A stretch of 64,000 bases of DNA from Pseudomonadales bacterium (GTDB lineage: Bacteria > Pseudomonadota > Gammaproteobacteria > Pseudomonadales > DT-91), in the NCBI GenBank assembly GCA_013215055.1, contig JABSRQ010000010.1, positions 106,155 through 170,154 on the forward strand, read 5' to 3'. Of the stretch, positions 10,881-20,274 are shown piece by piece. How positions within the stretch are numbered: position 1 is the first letter of the stretch; each line of letters begins with the position of its first letter. Position numbers and translations under genes: made by a program. The notes under the pieces were generated by a model, which searched no databases, was not told where the DNA came from, and was given only the letters and a program-made list of their open reading frames with translations.

Positions 10881-11003
10881 AAAACTCTCCAAATTAATCT
10901 ATTTTAAACATTATAGGGATTATGCCACTGGGAGAAAGACCTAAATAGCGGTTTTGCAAAGATAAAATTAACACCATCATAGCCACGCTCTAAATAACGG
11001 ACA

Positions 11004-11033
11004 TAAAAAAAGCAGCTTATAAGCTGCTTTTTT
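11004..11033 (-). terminator. Intrinsic terminator after the outer-membrane barrel gene
   Basis: Perfect inverted repeat AGCAGCTT-AT-AAGCTGCT with A/T runs on both sides; on the minus strand a run of U's follows the stem, 17 bases past the stop at 11050. Confidence 0.85.
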
Positions 11034-11049
11034 AAAATATTAGAAACCC

Positions 11050-11823
11050 TTAAAAACTATAAACATAGCCAACCGTTAAGGTTCTGAACTTCAGTTTCTG
11101 ATTCAACTCGAACGTAGCATCACAATTTACCGGATATCCAGCAACAGGCCTCTCAGAAGGACAGCTACCACCACCGGTAATATCATAGCTAAAATCATTA
11201 AAGTTACGCTCATCTACATCCAGGCTAATGTCAGGATAAATCATATACATGACCTCTATCGCGCCGCCCCAAATTTTCTGCCCCAGCGCAATACCGTAAG
11301 AAATACCGGTTGCAGATGCATTTAACGAGACATATTCACCACCGTCTAGATCAAATGTTGATTGGCCTATACCCAATAAACCCTTGAAATACACCGGGCC
11401 TTGCGTCATATACGTACCATACAGACCTGCACCGGAAAAGCTTACATCGGCAAAATGTAAAATGGTCTGTGGCACCGAGGTCGCCACACGCATTTCTACA
11501 CCGATATCGCCACCCATAGCCTGCATAAATTGATAACCGGCAAATAAATCGATCGAAGAAGGTTTCTGCTCGCCACTATAATAATCTACGCTAGGAGAGG
11601 TAACACCGGCTTTAAAAGGCACATCCAGATCCGACTCCGGCCCAACAACATAGGTATCATCAACACCCACATGCATATGCGCGCCAGAATCAATTCTGGC
11701 CATGCCGTAGGAACCACCTACATAGAAGCCATTCCACCACTGTGGTTGTCCGTCTTGCGCCGCAACTGTGACCGAAACAATGGAAAAAAACAGGCAGGAA
11801 AATGCCTTTACCACGTTTTTCAT
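11050..11823 (-). CDS. Outer-membrane beta-barrel protein, unknown specific role
   Basis: 257-residue protein with a signal peptide (cleavage probably after VAA, residue 22), an early WWNGFYVGGSYG strand, alternating hydrophobic strands throughout and a C-terminal aromatic (GYVYSF), the outer-membrane insertion signature. The layout resembles eight-stranded OmpA/OmpW-like barrels with long acidic loops. C at about 224 and C at about 235 (GGSCPSE and PVNCDA) could pair in a loop. It has a terminator of its own, and a second terminator separates it from cytochrome c4. Substrate or role unknown. Confidence 0.8.
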   Translation of the reverse strand: MKNVVKAFSCLFFSIVSVTVAAQDGQPQWWNGFYVGGSYGMARIDSGAHMHVGVDDTYVVGPESDLDVPFKAGVTSPSVDYYSGEQKPSSIDLFAGYQFMQAMGGDIGVEMRVATSVPQTILHFADVSFSGAGLYGTYMTQGPVYFKGLLGIGQSTFDLDGGEYVSLNASATGISYGIALGQKIWGGAIEVMYMIYPDISLDVDERNFNDFSYDITGGGSCPSERPVAGYPVNCDATFELNQKLKFRTLTVGYVYSF

Positions 11824-11973
11824 CGGAGACCCCGTATTTATTATTGTTAGATAACTTATCTAAAGTGTGATTTCAATTAGCTTACGTTCTATTATTTTTT
11901 TGTCTAAACGTAGCTGCGTTCAGCCTAACACTTGTGAGTTTGAATCTCTAGTATTAGCTCAAATAACAGGCAC

Positions 11974-11997
11974 AAAAAAACGGCTTTAGCCGCTTTT
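11974..11997 (-). terminator. Intrinsic terminator after cytochrome c4
   Basis: Short CGGC-TTTA-GCCG hairpin with seven A's on its low-coordinate side, giving a U-tract on the minus strand 15 bases past the cytochrome c4 stop. Confidence 0.65.
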
Positions 11998-12011
11998 AAG
12001 ATTACGATAAA

Positions 12012-12650
12012 TTAACGTAGGCCAGAAATAAAGCTGGCTACGGCGCGAATTTCATAATCAGTCATGCCCGATGTAACATCACGCATGATGCGGCTATCAC
12101 CATCATTCACACGTGCACCCTGTGCTTTAGGCTCATCAGCGCCTAAACGAAAAGCCTTTAATTGCTTCTCTATATAAGCTGCATGTTGACCTGCCAATGC
12201 AGGATAACCCGCACCCTTATTGCCTTTACCTGAAGGACCATGACAACCGGTACAAGCTGGCGTGCCTTTTTTCAAACTACCGCCACGATAAACCGCTTCA
12301 CCTTTATCTTTTAAATCGGCCTTAACCGTTTCGCCTTTTATCGTCTGCGCAGAATAATAAGCGGCGATATCAGCGATATCCTGATCAGAAAGTCCTGGCA
12401 CAATACCGGCCATTTCTGGAATGCTACGACCATCATTTTCTGGCTTCTTTTTCACATCATTAAGCTGCTTGATGATGTATTTTTCGTGCTGGCCCGCTAA
12501 TTTAGGAAACATCGCTGCAGGACTATTACCATCAGCACCATGACAAGCCGAACACTGAGCCGCTTTATTCTTACCGGCCTCTGCATTACCTGTAGCCATT
12601 GCAGAGCCGGCAGCAGCCATCATTAATACACTTAAAATCAGCTTTTTCAT
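12012..12650 (-). CDS. Diheme cytochrome c4
   Basis: Periplasmic electron carrier, usually a donor to terminal oxidases. A signal peptide ends at about residue 19 (AMA). Two similar domains each carry a heme c site: C33-S-A-C36-H37 and C133-T-G-C136-H137, with distal Met candidates in PEMAG and RIMRD. The duplicated-domain layout and length (212) are those of cytochrome c4. It sits downstream of a small cytochrome c and upstream of a terminator, the order found next to engB-polA in Pseudomonas. It may feed the caa3 oxidase encoded at 36-41 kb. Confidence 0.94.
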   Translation of the reverse strand: MKKLILSVLMMAAAGSAMATGNAEAGKNKAAQCSACHGADGNSPAAMFPKLAGQHEKYIIKQLNDVKKKPENDGRSIPEMAGIVPGLSDQDIADIAAYYSAQTIKGETVKADLKDKGEAVYRGGSLKKGTPACTGCHGPSGKGNKGAGYPALAGQHAAYIEKQLKAFRLGADEPKAQGARVNDGDSRIMRDVTSGMTDYEIRAVASFISGLR

Positions 12651-12698
12651 GTTGTTTATGTTCTCTTAAATCTCGTGGTTTATTATTTAAGCTTAGGC

Positions 12699-12998
12699 TT
12701 ATTTAGCGGTACTCATTAATTTAATCAAAGCGGTAAATTCGGCATCGGTACAATCCATACACAGACCTTTTGGCGGCATAGCACCTGTGCCATTTTTTGC
12801 ACTGGTTAATAATGCAGGCATGCCTTTTTCTAAACGAGGCTTCCAGGCCGCTGCATCATGTGCCTTGGGAGCACCTGCTGCACCTGCTGCATGGCAAGCC
12901 ACACAAGTTTTATTGTAAATTTCTTGGGCGTCACGTGCTTGAACCTGCAAAGACAATACCGCGGCAAAAGCAGTTGCAGCAATCAATAACTGTTTCAT
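12699..12998 (-). CDS. Cytochrome c5-type monoheme protein
   Basis: Small periplasmic cytochrome. A signal peptide (to about residue 21, VQA) precedes the heme site C-V-A-C-H, the distal Met is in GAMPPKG, and a C-M-D-C pair near the C-terminus is the disulfide characteristic of cytochrome c5. The start at 12998 is chosen because AGGGG lies seven bases before it; the in-frame ATG at 13004 would be only one base from that site. Divergent from engB and probably co-transcribed with cytochrome c4. Confidence 0.92.
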   Translation of the reverse strand: MKQLLIAATAFAAVLSLQVQARDAQEIYNKTCVACHAAGAAGAPKAHDAAAWKPRLEKGMPALLTSAKNGTGAMPPKGLCMDCTDAEFTALIKLMSTAK

Positions 12999-13163
12999 AT
13001 TCATTCCCCTAAATAATTAAATCGCTGATCTAAAACAAAATTTGTGTATCTAAAAGCAAAAAAACCACAGCGCCAATGGCTCAAAGACGCGGCTAGCTAT
13101 ATAATTGCGCACATTATATAGAAAACCTCCCGCAAGGGAAAATGCCAATTTAGGAAATACCCC

Positions 13164-13775
13164 ATGGCCATAGATTACCGCAAGGCTTTTTATCAGATCA
13201 GTGCCGAAAAAGTCTCTCAATGCCCCGAAGATACAGGCTATGAAGTCGCCTTTGCCGGGCGCTCCAATGCGGGTAAAAGCTCAGCGATCAATGCACTGAC
13301 CGACAACAAAAAGCTGTGCAGAACCTCCAAAACCCCTGGGCGTACCCAATTAATCAACTTTTTCCAGCTCGATGAAGAGCGCCGCCTAGTGGATTTGCCA
13401 GGTTACGGCTACGCCAAGGTACCCGAGGCAATGAAGCTCAGATGGCAGAAACACCTCAATGAATACCTGCAGGAAAGAGACTGCCTACGTGGATTAGTGC
13501 TGGTGATGGATTTACGCCACCCATTGCAAGACTACGACAAGATGATTATTGACTGGTGTACCGCCAGTGACCTCCCCCTGCATCTATTGTTAACCAAGTC
13601 TGACAAGTTAAAGCCCAATGCCGCCAGAAACCAGTTATTTCAGATTAAAAAACAGCTTGAAGTTTATGGCCCTGGCATTAGCTTGCAGTTGTTTTCTTCT
13701 TTGAAAAAATCCGGCAAAAAAGAATTAGAGGCTGTATTAGACGGTTGGTATGGCTCTGCGGATGAAGCCGAATAA
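13164..13775 (+). CDS. engB: Ribosome biogenesis GTP-binding protein EngB (YihA/YsxC)
   Basis: Essential-type GTPase for 50S subunit maturation. The 203-residue protein has G1 [10 protein letters not shown]2/G3 region with [11 protein letters not shown] and [10 protein letters not shown], and G4 TKSD. Length and motifs are standard. Synteny with polA is conserved in enterics and pseudomonads, with a regulatory RNA gene between them; a structured intergenic RNA candidate is present here too. Confidence 0.96.
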   Translation: MAIDYRKAFYQISAEKVSQCPEDTGYEVAFAGRSNAGKSSAINALTDNKKLCRTSKTPGRTQLINFFQLDEERRLVDLPGYGYAKVPEAMKLRWQKHLNEYLQERDCLRGLVLVMDLRHPLQDYDKMIIDWCTASDLPLHLLLTKSDKLKPNAARNQLFQIKKQLEVYGPGISLQLFSSLKKSGKKELEAVLDGWYGSADEAE

Positions 13776-13803
13776 AAAATTTAAAGAAAAATGAAAAACA
13801 TTT

Positions 13804-13830
13804 GAACCAAATAGCAAAGCCACGTTCTTA
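13804..13830 (+). promoter_or_regulatory. Possible sigma-E/AlgU-type promoter for the engB-polA intergenic RNA
   Basis: GAACCA (consensus GAACTT) at 13804-13809 and TCTTA (consensus TCTGA) at 13826-13830 with a 16-base spacer. The expected transcript start is near 13837, just before the first hairpin. A sigma-70 reading of the same stretch is poor. Two-part match only, so tentative. Confidence 0.35.
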
Positions 13831-13836
13831 TTACCT

Positions 13837-13937
13837 GATAGTGGCTGAAACGTAAGGTTCCCTAAGCTTTTACGTTTCAAGAGTTGTGGAACAACTCATT
13901 TGTGCCGGTGATACTCCCCAGTATCACCGGCTTTTTT
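13837..13937 (+). ncRNA. Candidate small RNA in the Spot 42/ErsA position
   Basis: Three consecutive hairpins end in a textbook terminator. Hairpin 1: TGAAACGTAA (13846-13855) pairs with TTACGTTTCA (13870-13879), a 10-bp stem with a 14-base loop. Hairpin 2: GAGTTGT (13881-13887) with ACAACTC (13891-13897), loop GGA. Hairpin 3: a perfect 12-bp stem (13904-13915 with 13920-13931), loop CCCC, then six T's. In enterics Spot 42 and in Pseudomonas ErsA are encoded at this place between engB and polA. Sequence homology is not claimed; position and architecture match. An alternative is simply a terminator for engB, but that would not explain the first two stems. Confidence 0.7.
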
Positions 13938-14043
13938 ATGCCGTTAATACCTATACATACGATCAGATATAATAAAACGCTGCATAATGGTCATAAAACC
14001 CACGTATACTCGCGCCAGAAATTAATAATAAAAACGATGAGTC

Positions 14044-14595
14044 ATGAAGACCCTTTTAAAAATAATCGCCATCAGCTGCCTTGGCCTTAACATCTCGGCC
14101 TGCAAACCCGAGTTTAAAATTCTTCACCCGCATATTATTTATTATGGTGACAGCCTGTGTACGGAAAATTATTCACCCAATAAACTCACCGCCACACAAC
14201 GTTTAGGCATCCCGGAGAATTGTAAATATGGCCGGCCTATGCGGGATATCGCAGAAATTTCCAGCAATTACACGCTCGCATTTCTGGCGATGGGAACCAA
14301 TGATGCCCGTTTAGGGGTTTCTATAGAGGCCTTTTCGTTGCACTTAAATGATTTATTAAGCAATACCAGCGCCACCGTAGTCTGTGTATTACCCAATATC
14401 GTCAGCCGCATTAACACCTCGGCGGTAAGAGCGGAAATGGCCAATCAATGTGTGAATATTATCGATCCACAAAAAGAATGTGATGTAGGCCCTCGGTTTG
14501 TGGATGGGCTACATTATACCGAGAAAGACCATGTGGGCATGGCGAGCTGTATTCAGAAGGCCATGACAGCCTTCGATAACGATGAACTTTTATAA
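14044..14595 (+). CDS. SGNH/GDSL-type hydrolase, predicted lipoprotein
   Basis: 183 residues. The signal peptide ends in an ISAC lipobox (Cys20), so it is probably a lipoprotein. Block I GDS gives Ser37 as the nucleophile, GTND is block III, and DGLHYTEKDH near the C-terminus supplies the Asp-His pair of block V. The family includes lipases, esterases and acyl- or acetylhydrolases; substrate unknown. Three further cysteine pairs (C39/C59, C117/C140 and C149/C173 by rough count) may form disulfides. It is convergent with polA, with stops two bases apart, and sits right after the sRNA candidate. Confidence 0.78.
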   Translation: MKTLLKIIAISCLGLNISACKPEFKILHPHIIYYGDSLCTENYSPNKLTATQRLGIPENCKYGRPMRDIAEISSNYTLAFLAMGTNDARLGVSIEAFSLHLNDLLSNTSATVVCVLPNIVSRINTSAVRAEMANQCVNIIDPQKECDVGPRFVDGLHYTEKDHVGMASCIQKAMTAFDNDELL

Positions 14596-14597
14596 GC

Positions 14598-17363
14598 TTA
14601 GTGCGCCTCATCCCAGTTATCACCCACACCCACATCCACCAATAAAGGCACGGCTAAATCGGCGGCGGATTGCATCTGCTCTTTGATACCTTCGCAGAAT
14701 GCCTCCACTTGAGATTCTGCCACTTCAAAAATCAGTTCATCGTGCACCTGCATAATCATCGCCGCATCAAAATCACTTTGCGCCAACCAAGCTTGTACAT
14801 TGATCATCGCCTGCTTAATCACATCTGCGGCCGTACCCTGCATAGGGGCGTTAATCGCGGTACGTTCGGCACCAGCGCGTTTCATGCCATTGCTGGATTT
14901 AATCTCGGGTAGATAAAGCCTGCGCCCCCGTAACGTTTCTACATAACCATCCTCTATGGCCTGAGCGCGGGTTTCGTCCATATAGGTTTTAACCCCAGGA
15001 TATTTGGCAAAATATTTACCAATATAAGCCTGCGCCTCACCTCGGCCAATCTTCAATTGTTTAGCCAAACCAAAGGCCGACATGCCATAAATCAAACCGA
15101 AGTTAATCGCCTTGGCACTGCGACGCTGATCGATAGTCACCTCATCAACCGTCACACCAAACACCTCGGCAGCCGTGGCCTTATGTACGTCTTCACCATG
15201 ACTAAACGCATTTAACAGACCTTCGTCATGGGATAAATGCGCCATGATACGTAATTCAATTTGGCTATAATCGGCCGCCACCAGTTTCTTACCTTCGGGA
15301 GCAATAAAGGCCTGACGAATGCGACGGCCCTCTTCCGAGCGAATAGGGATATTCTGTAAATTGGGATTAGTCGATGATAAACGCCCGGTTGCCGCTACAG
15401 CCTGTTGGTAGGATGTATGCACTCGACCGGTAGTTACATTTACCTGCTGAGGCAGCGCATCGGTGTAGGTAGATTTCAGTTTGGAGAAACTGCGATATTG
15501 CATGATAATCGCGGGTAATTCGTGATCATTAGCCAATTCCTGCAATACGGCCTCGGCGGTAGATGGCTGACCCTTTGGGGTTTTTTTGATGACTGGGATT
15601 TCCAGCTTTTCAAACAAGATCACCTGTAATTGTTTCGGTGAACTTAAGTTAAACTCCTCACCCGCCACGGCAAAGGCCTGCTGTTCCAGCTCTTTACAAC
15701 GTTGATCCAACTCTATGGATTGTTTGGCCAATAAGTTGCTATCGATTAATGTGCCGTGATGCTCCATCTCGGTTAATACATCAATTAACGGCACTTCTAA
15801 TTGCTGAAATACCGCTTTTTGTTTTTCCAGATCCGCCAAATCCTCCCATAAAACCGCATGTAAACGCAGCGTAATATCGGCAGCTTCGGCCGCATAAGGG
15901 GCAGCCTGCTCCAGTTCAATCTGGTTAAAGCTCAGCTGTTTCTTGCCTTTACCGGCGATATCTTCAAGACGAATGGTTTTAAGATCCAGATATTTCTGCG
16001 CCAACGATTCCAGATCATGACGACTGGCCGTACTATTAAGCACATAAGATTCCAGCATAGTATCGAAGGCGATACCACGTAGATGAATGCCGTGATGGCG
16101 TAATACATGTGCATCATATTTCAGGTTCTGGCCAACTTTGGCTTTTTTGGCATCTTCTAATAAGGGTTTTAACCGCGCTAAAACATCATCTCTATCTAGC
16201 TGTTCAGCTGCGCCTAAATAATCATGTGCCAGTGGAATATACGCAGCCTCTCCTGCTTTAACCGCCACCGATATACCCACAATCTGCGCCTGCATATATT
16301 CAGGGCTGGACGTTTGTATATCAAAGGCGAATAATTCGGCGGCCTGACATTTATCTAGCCAGCGCTGAAAATCAGCTTCGTTTAAAATGGTTTGATAATC
16401 GGTTTCTATCACCGCGGCCACAGGCTTTTTGGCTTTAGCCGCCGTAGTGCCGGATGCCGACATGCCGTTATCGCCGTTCTCCAGCGCCTTTACCCAGGTT
16501 TTAAAACCCATTTCTTCAAATAAGGCCAATAAAGCCGCATCATCCGCTTCTTTATTCACCAGTTCCTGTACTTGCTCTGGCAGCTCCACATCACATTTGA
16601 TGGTCGCCAGCTCATAGGAGAGATAGGCTTTGTCTTTTTCAGCGGCTAATTTTTCTGGTAATTTTTTTGCACCTCTTAAGGTTAATTCACGCACAGGTTC
16701 TAAATCGGCATAAATCGTATCCAGAGAACCTATACCCTGCAATAAACCCAGCGCGGTCTTTGCACCCACACCAGCAACACCGGGAATGTTATCGACCTTA
16801 TCACCCATCAACGCGAGGAAATCGATGATTAAATCGGCCGGAATACCAAATTTATCAATCACACCTTGAGGGTCCATCACGGTATCCGTCATGGTATTCA
16901 CCAATGTGACATGCTCATTAACCAGCTGGGCCATGTCTTTATCGCCGGTTGATACCACAACAGGAATTTTCAGCACCGTGGCCTGCGCAGCATACGTGCC
17001 AATCACATCATCGGCCTCAACACCTTGTATAACAATCAGCGGAAAACCCATGGCCTTGATAATATTGTGAATAGGCTCAATTTGTGGGCGCATATCATCC
17101 GGCATAGGGGGGCGATTAGCCTTGTATTCAGGGTAAATATCATCCCTAAAAGTCTTACCCTTGGCGTCAAAAATCACCGCGATACAGCTATCGGGATAAG
17201 CCTTTACCAGCGAGCGCAGCATATTAATCACGCCTTTAACCGCACCTGTAGGTTGGCCGCTGGCATTCTCCAAAGGTGGCATCGCATGAAAGGCGCGATA
17301 TAAATAGGAGGAACCATCAACCAAAACCAGAGGCGCTTTTTCTGCATTGTTGCTGTCAGACAT
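14598..17363 (-). CDS. polA: DNA polymerase I, with altered 3'-5' exonuclease site
   Basis: Repair and Okazaki-fragment polymerase, 921 residues from the ATG at 17363 (E. coli 928). The 5' nuclease domain (about 10-290) keeps its acidic residues. The polymerase domain keeps ADYSQIELRIMAHLSHD and MQVHDELIFEV, the two metal-binding Asp motifs. In the 3'-5' exonuclease domain (about 325-515), motif I reads FAFDIQTSS, so the Glu equivalent to E. coli E357 is Gln350; motif III reads PYAAEAADIT, so the Asp equivalent to D501 is Ala494. D348, D417 (NLKYD) and Y490 remain. Both changes are clear in the bases, and the domain is otherwise well conserved. Proofreading is predicted to be weak or absent. 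Confidence 0.96.
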   Translation of the reverse strand: MSDSNNAEKAPLVLVDGSSYLYRAFHAMPPLENASGQPTGAVKGVINMLRSLVKAYPDSCIAVIFDAKGKTFRDDIYPEYKANRPPMPDDMRPQIEPIHNIIKAMGFPLIVIQGVEADDVIGTYAAQATVLKIPVVVSTGDKDMAQLVNEHVTLVNTMTDTVMDPQGVIDKFGIPADLIIDFLALMGDKVDNIPGVAGVGAKTALGLLQGIGSLDTIYADLEPVRELTLRGAKKLPEKLAAEKDKAYLSYELATIKCDVELPEQVQELVNKEADDAALLALFEEMGFKTWVKALENGDNGMSASGTTAAKAKKPVAAVIETDYQTILNEADFQRWLDKCQAAELFAFDIQTSSPEYMQAQIVGISVAVKAGEAAYIPLAHDYLGAAEQLDRDDVLARLKPLLEDAKKAKVGQNLKYDAHVLRHHGIHLRGIAFDTMLESYVLNSTASRHDLESLAQKYLDLKTIRLEDIAGKGKKQLSFNQIELEQAAPYAAEAADITLRLHAVLWEDLADLEKQKAVFQQLEVPLIDVLTEMEHHGTLIDSNLLAKQSIELDQRCKELEQQAFAVAGEEFNLSSPKQLQVILFEKLEIPVIKKTPKGQPSTAEAVLQELANDHELPAIIMQYRSFSKLKSTYTDALPQQVNVTTGRVHTSYQQAVAATGRLSSTNPNLQNIPIRSEEGRRIRQAFIAPEGKKLVAADYSQIELRIMAHLSHDEGLLNAFSHGEDVHKATAAEVFGVTVDEVTIDQRRSAKAINFGLIYGMSAFGLAKQLKIGRGEAQAYIGKYFAKYPGVKTYMDETRAQAIEDGYVETLRGRRLYLPEIKSSNGMKRAGAERTAINAPMQGTAADVIKQAMINVQAWLAQSDFDAAMIMQVHDELIFEVAESQVEAFCEGIKEQMQSAADLAVPLLVDVGVGDNWDEAH

Positions 17364-17474
17364 AATATGATGTTCTTTTTCTATCACTAAAAATTTGCCC
17401 ACAGTGTAACATTGCTAGAATTATATTAAGCAGTGTTTTACTCTCTGCTTTGGACAAATGCTTAAGGAGTGCAT

Positions 17475-18464
17475 ATGGCTGTTTACACCAGTTTGGACTT
17501 TGATGAAATCAATACCGCCATTAAACGTTTTGGCATAGGTGAGCTTGTAAGTTTTGAAGGCATTTCTGCCGGCATGGAAAACAGCAATTATTTTGTCACG
17601 ACAAGCTCCCACCATTTATTAGAAGAGCAAGGTGAAAAGCGCGGTGAGTATGTACTTACCCTGTTTGAAGAGTTAGCCGAATCACAAATACCGTTTCATA
17701 TTCAGATTTTACAAACCCTGCAAGCCAGCCATATTGCTGTCGCAGCCCCCATCAATGATTTTGACGGACTCGCCCTGCAGCATATCAAAGGTAAACCTGC
17801 GGTTTTATGTGCACGCTTAAGTGGTGAACACCCCGTGCATACCAGCATTAAACAATGCGAAGTTTTAGGCCAGACCCTGGCGCAAATTCATCAATGCCTG
17901 GAAAGCTTCCCCGATGCCGAACAACATGCGGGCATACGTGATACACCGTGGTTAAAAAACAGCATTAAAAAAGCCAAGGCATTTTTAAGTGAAGATGAAA
18001 GCCGCTTGGCAGATACGGTATTTAACCGCTATCAAGACGTGATTCAGCAACACAAATTTAGCCAAAGCATCATTCATGGGGATTTATTCCATGACAACAG
18101 CTTGTTTAATGGTGATGAACTCAGCGGTATCATCGACTTCTTCAACGCAGGTTTTGGTCACTGCATCTATGATTTAGCCATTGTGGTAAATGACTGGTGT
18201 TTAAATGAGCTGGGCGAGTTCAAGATAGAGCATTACCAACACTTATTAAAAGCCTATGCCGCCATCCGCCCCTTCAGCGATGCCGAGAAACGCCACTGGC
18301 CAGACTTTTTACAAGCGGCCGCGCTGCGTTTCTGGATATCACGTTTACTCTCGCAAAAACAATCACTTAACCAGCACCATGAGTTACGAGACGGGAAAGA
18401 CCCGCTGCAATATAAACATATTTTGATGCAGCACAGACAAAGAAGCCCTATAGCGCTGCCTTGA
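17475..18464 (+). CDS. thrB: Homoserine kinase (APH-fold type)
   Basis: Phosphorylates L-homoserine on the threonine pathway; this is the aminoglycoside-phosphotransferase-fold type used by pseudomonads, not the GHMP type of E. coli. The 329-residue protein shows the nucleotide loop (GISAGMENSNYFV), the catalytic HGDLFHDN and the DFFNAG metal motif. Start is at 17475, with AAGGAG five bases upstream; a GTG two codons earlier is not preferred. Divergent from polA, as in Pseudomonas. Confidence 0.93.
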   Translation: MAVYTSLDFDEINTAIKRFGIGELVSFEGISAGMENSNYFVTTSSHHLLEEQGEKRGEYVLTLFEELAESQIPFHIQILQTLQASHIAVAAPINDFDGLALQHIKGKPAVLCARLSGEHPVHTSIKQCEVLGQTLAQIHQCLESFPDAEQHAGIRDTPWLKNSIKKAKAFLSEDESRLADTVFNRYQDVIQQHKFSQSIIHGDLFHDNSLFNGDELSGIIDFFNAGFGHCIYDLAIVVNDWCLNELGEFKIEHYQHLLKAYAAIRPFSDAEKRHWPDFLQAAALRFWISRLLSQKQSLNQHHELRDGKDPLQYKHILMQHRQRSPIALP

Positions 18465-18509
18465 TTTTAAGTTTTATTCACTTGCAGCGTTTGCCACAGC
18501 CCCCTAAAA

Positions 18510-18526
18510 TGCACAATATTCGTGCG
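18510..18526. promoter_or_regulatory. NtrC-like dyad upstream of glnK
   Basis: GCAC at 18511-18514 and GTGC at 18522-18525, separated by seven bases, the same outer spacing as the E. coli glnA NtrC site; the inner C/G of the full consensus is missing. No GG-N10-GC sigma-54 core was found between here and the ATG. A TATACT -10-like hexamer lies at 18561-18566. Confidence 0.35.
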
Positions 18527-18575
18527 CAGCACCAAAATAACACACAGCTGCGCACCACTATATACTCACCATTAG

Positions 18576-18923
<348 letters not shown>

Positions 18924-18934
18924 GCGAGAGCCTC

Positions 18935-20224
18935 ATGAAAATACGTTTACTTCTGATACTGGCGGCAAGTTTGCTGCCGGCCGCAGCTTTTGCCGACGGC
19001 ATCAATGCTGCCGATACAGCCTGGGTGATGACCTCTACCGCGCTGGTTTTATTTATGACCATTCCCGGCTTATCGATGTTCTACGCAGGCTTAGTACGTT
19101 CCAAAAACGTACTCTCGGTATTTATGCAATGTTTTGCATTAACCTGTTTAATGTCTCTGCTGTGGTTTGCGGTCGGTTATACCATCGCCTTTGGTTCTGC
19201 CGATGTAGAACAAGGTAAATGGATAGGTGATTTTGGCAATATCTTTTTTGCCGCCATGGACATCAACAGTGTTAATGGCACCATTCCTGCCCCCCTGTTT
19301 GCCACCTTCCAAATGACATTTGCAATCATCACACCGGCACTGATTGTTGGTGGTTTTGCCGAACGTATGCGTTTTTCCGCCATGTTAATGTTTTGTTCCA
19401 TTTGGCTTTTAGTGGTTTACGCACCGATTTGTCACTGGGTTTGGGGCGGTGGCTGGCTTGGCCAGATGGGCCTGCAAGATTTTGCCGGTGGCACTGTGGT
19501 ACATATCACCGCCGCTACCGCAGCCTTAGTCGCAGCCATAGTGATGGGCAATCGTAAAGGTTATGGCACAGTCCCCATGCCGCCACATAATTTAACCATG
19601 ACCGTTGCCGGCGCGGGTATGTTGTGGTTTGGCTGGTTTGGTTTTAATGGTGGTTCGGCTTTGGCAGCCAATGGCGCTGCAGCTATGGCTATTTTAGTCA
19701 CCCATTTATCGGCCAGCGCCGGTGCTTTAGCATGGATGATGATGGAATGGATTAAACATGGTAAACCCTCGGCTTTAGGTATCGTTACTGGCATGGTGGC
19801 AGGTCTTGGCACCATTACCCCCGCAGCCGGCTCTGTAGGCCCAGGCGCGGCGGTGTTCATTGGTTTCAGTGCAGGAATCATCTGCTATTATGCAACCAAC
19901 TTTTTGAAACAAAAATTAAAGATTGATGACTCTTTAGATGTTTTCCCGGTTCATGGGGTAGGTGGTATTTTAGGCACGTTATTAGCCGGCATATTCTGCT
20001 CAACAGCATTAGGCGGCAATGGTTTCTCCGAGGGCATTAACAGCATTTCCGAACAGGTCAGTGTACAGGCGATAGGTGTTGTCAGTGTCTTTGCCTATAC
20101 CGCCGTGGTGAGTTGGGTATTGTTAAAGCTGGTGGATAAGGTCATTGGTTTACGTGTAGATCAGGATCAGGAAACCGAAGGCCTGGATTTAGTTTTACAT
20201 GATGAGCGTGGCTACGACTTATAA
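18935..20224 (+). CDS. amtB: Ammonium transporter
   Basis: Trimeric ammonia channel of the inner membrane, 429 residues, with a cleavable signal sequence (to about residue 21, AFA) and 11 predicted membrane helices. The pore twin-histidines are H167 (ICHWVWGGGW) and H340 (FPVHGVGGILG). Operon with glnK, closed by the terminator at 20250. Confidence 0.97.
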   Translation: MKIRLLLILAASLLPAAAFADGINAADTAWVMTSTALVLFMTIPGLSMFYAGLVRSKNVLSVFMQCFALTCLMSLLWFAVGYTIAFGSADVEQGKWIGDFGNIFFAAMDINSVNGTIPAPLFATFQMTFAIITPALIVGGFAERMRFSAMLMFCSIWLLVVYAPICHWVWGGGWLGQMGLQDFAGGTVVHITAATAALVAAIVMGNRKGYGTVPMPPHNLTMTVAGAGMLWFGWFGFNGGSALAANGAAAMAILVTHLSASAGALAWMMMEWIKHGKPSALGIVTGMVAGLGTITPAAGSVGPGAAVFIGFSAGIICYYATNFLKQKLKIDDSLDVFPVHGVGGILGTLLAGIFCSTALGGNGFSEGINSISEQVSVQAIGVVSVFAYTAVVSWVLLKLVDKVIGLRVDQDQETEGLDLVLHDERGYDL

Positions 20225-20249
20225 AGTCTAGTTATGGTTTATTTTATCA

Positions 20250-20272
20250 ACAGGGCCATCGGCCCTGTTTTT
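20250..20272 (+). terminator. Intrinsic terminator of glnK-amtB
   Basis: CAGGGCC-ATC-GGCCCTG stem (seven base pairs, extended by A-T) followed by TTTTTC, 27 bases past the amtB stop. Confidence 0.93.
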
Positions 20273-20274
20273 CT

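Noticed and set aside
13884..14090. 68-codon plus-strand frame across the sRNA terminator
   Set aside because: It would be translated through a 12-bp terminator stem and overlaps the start of the SGNH gene; no ribosome binding site.
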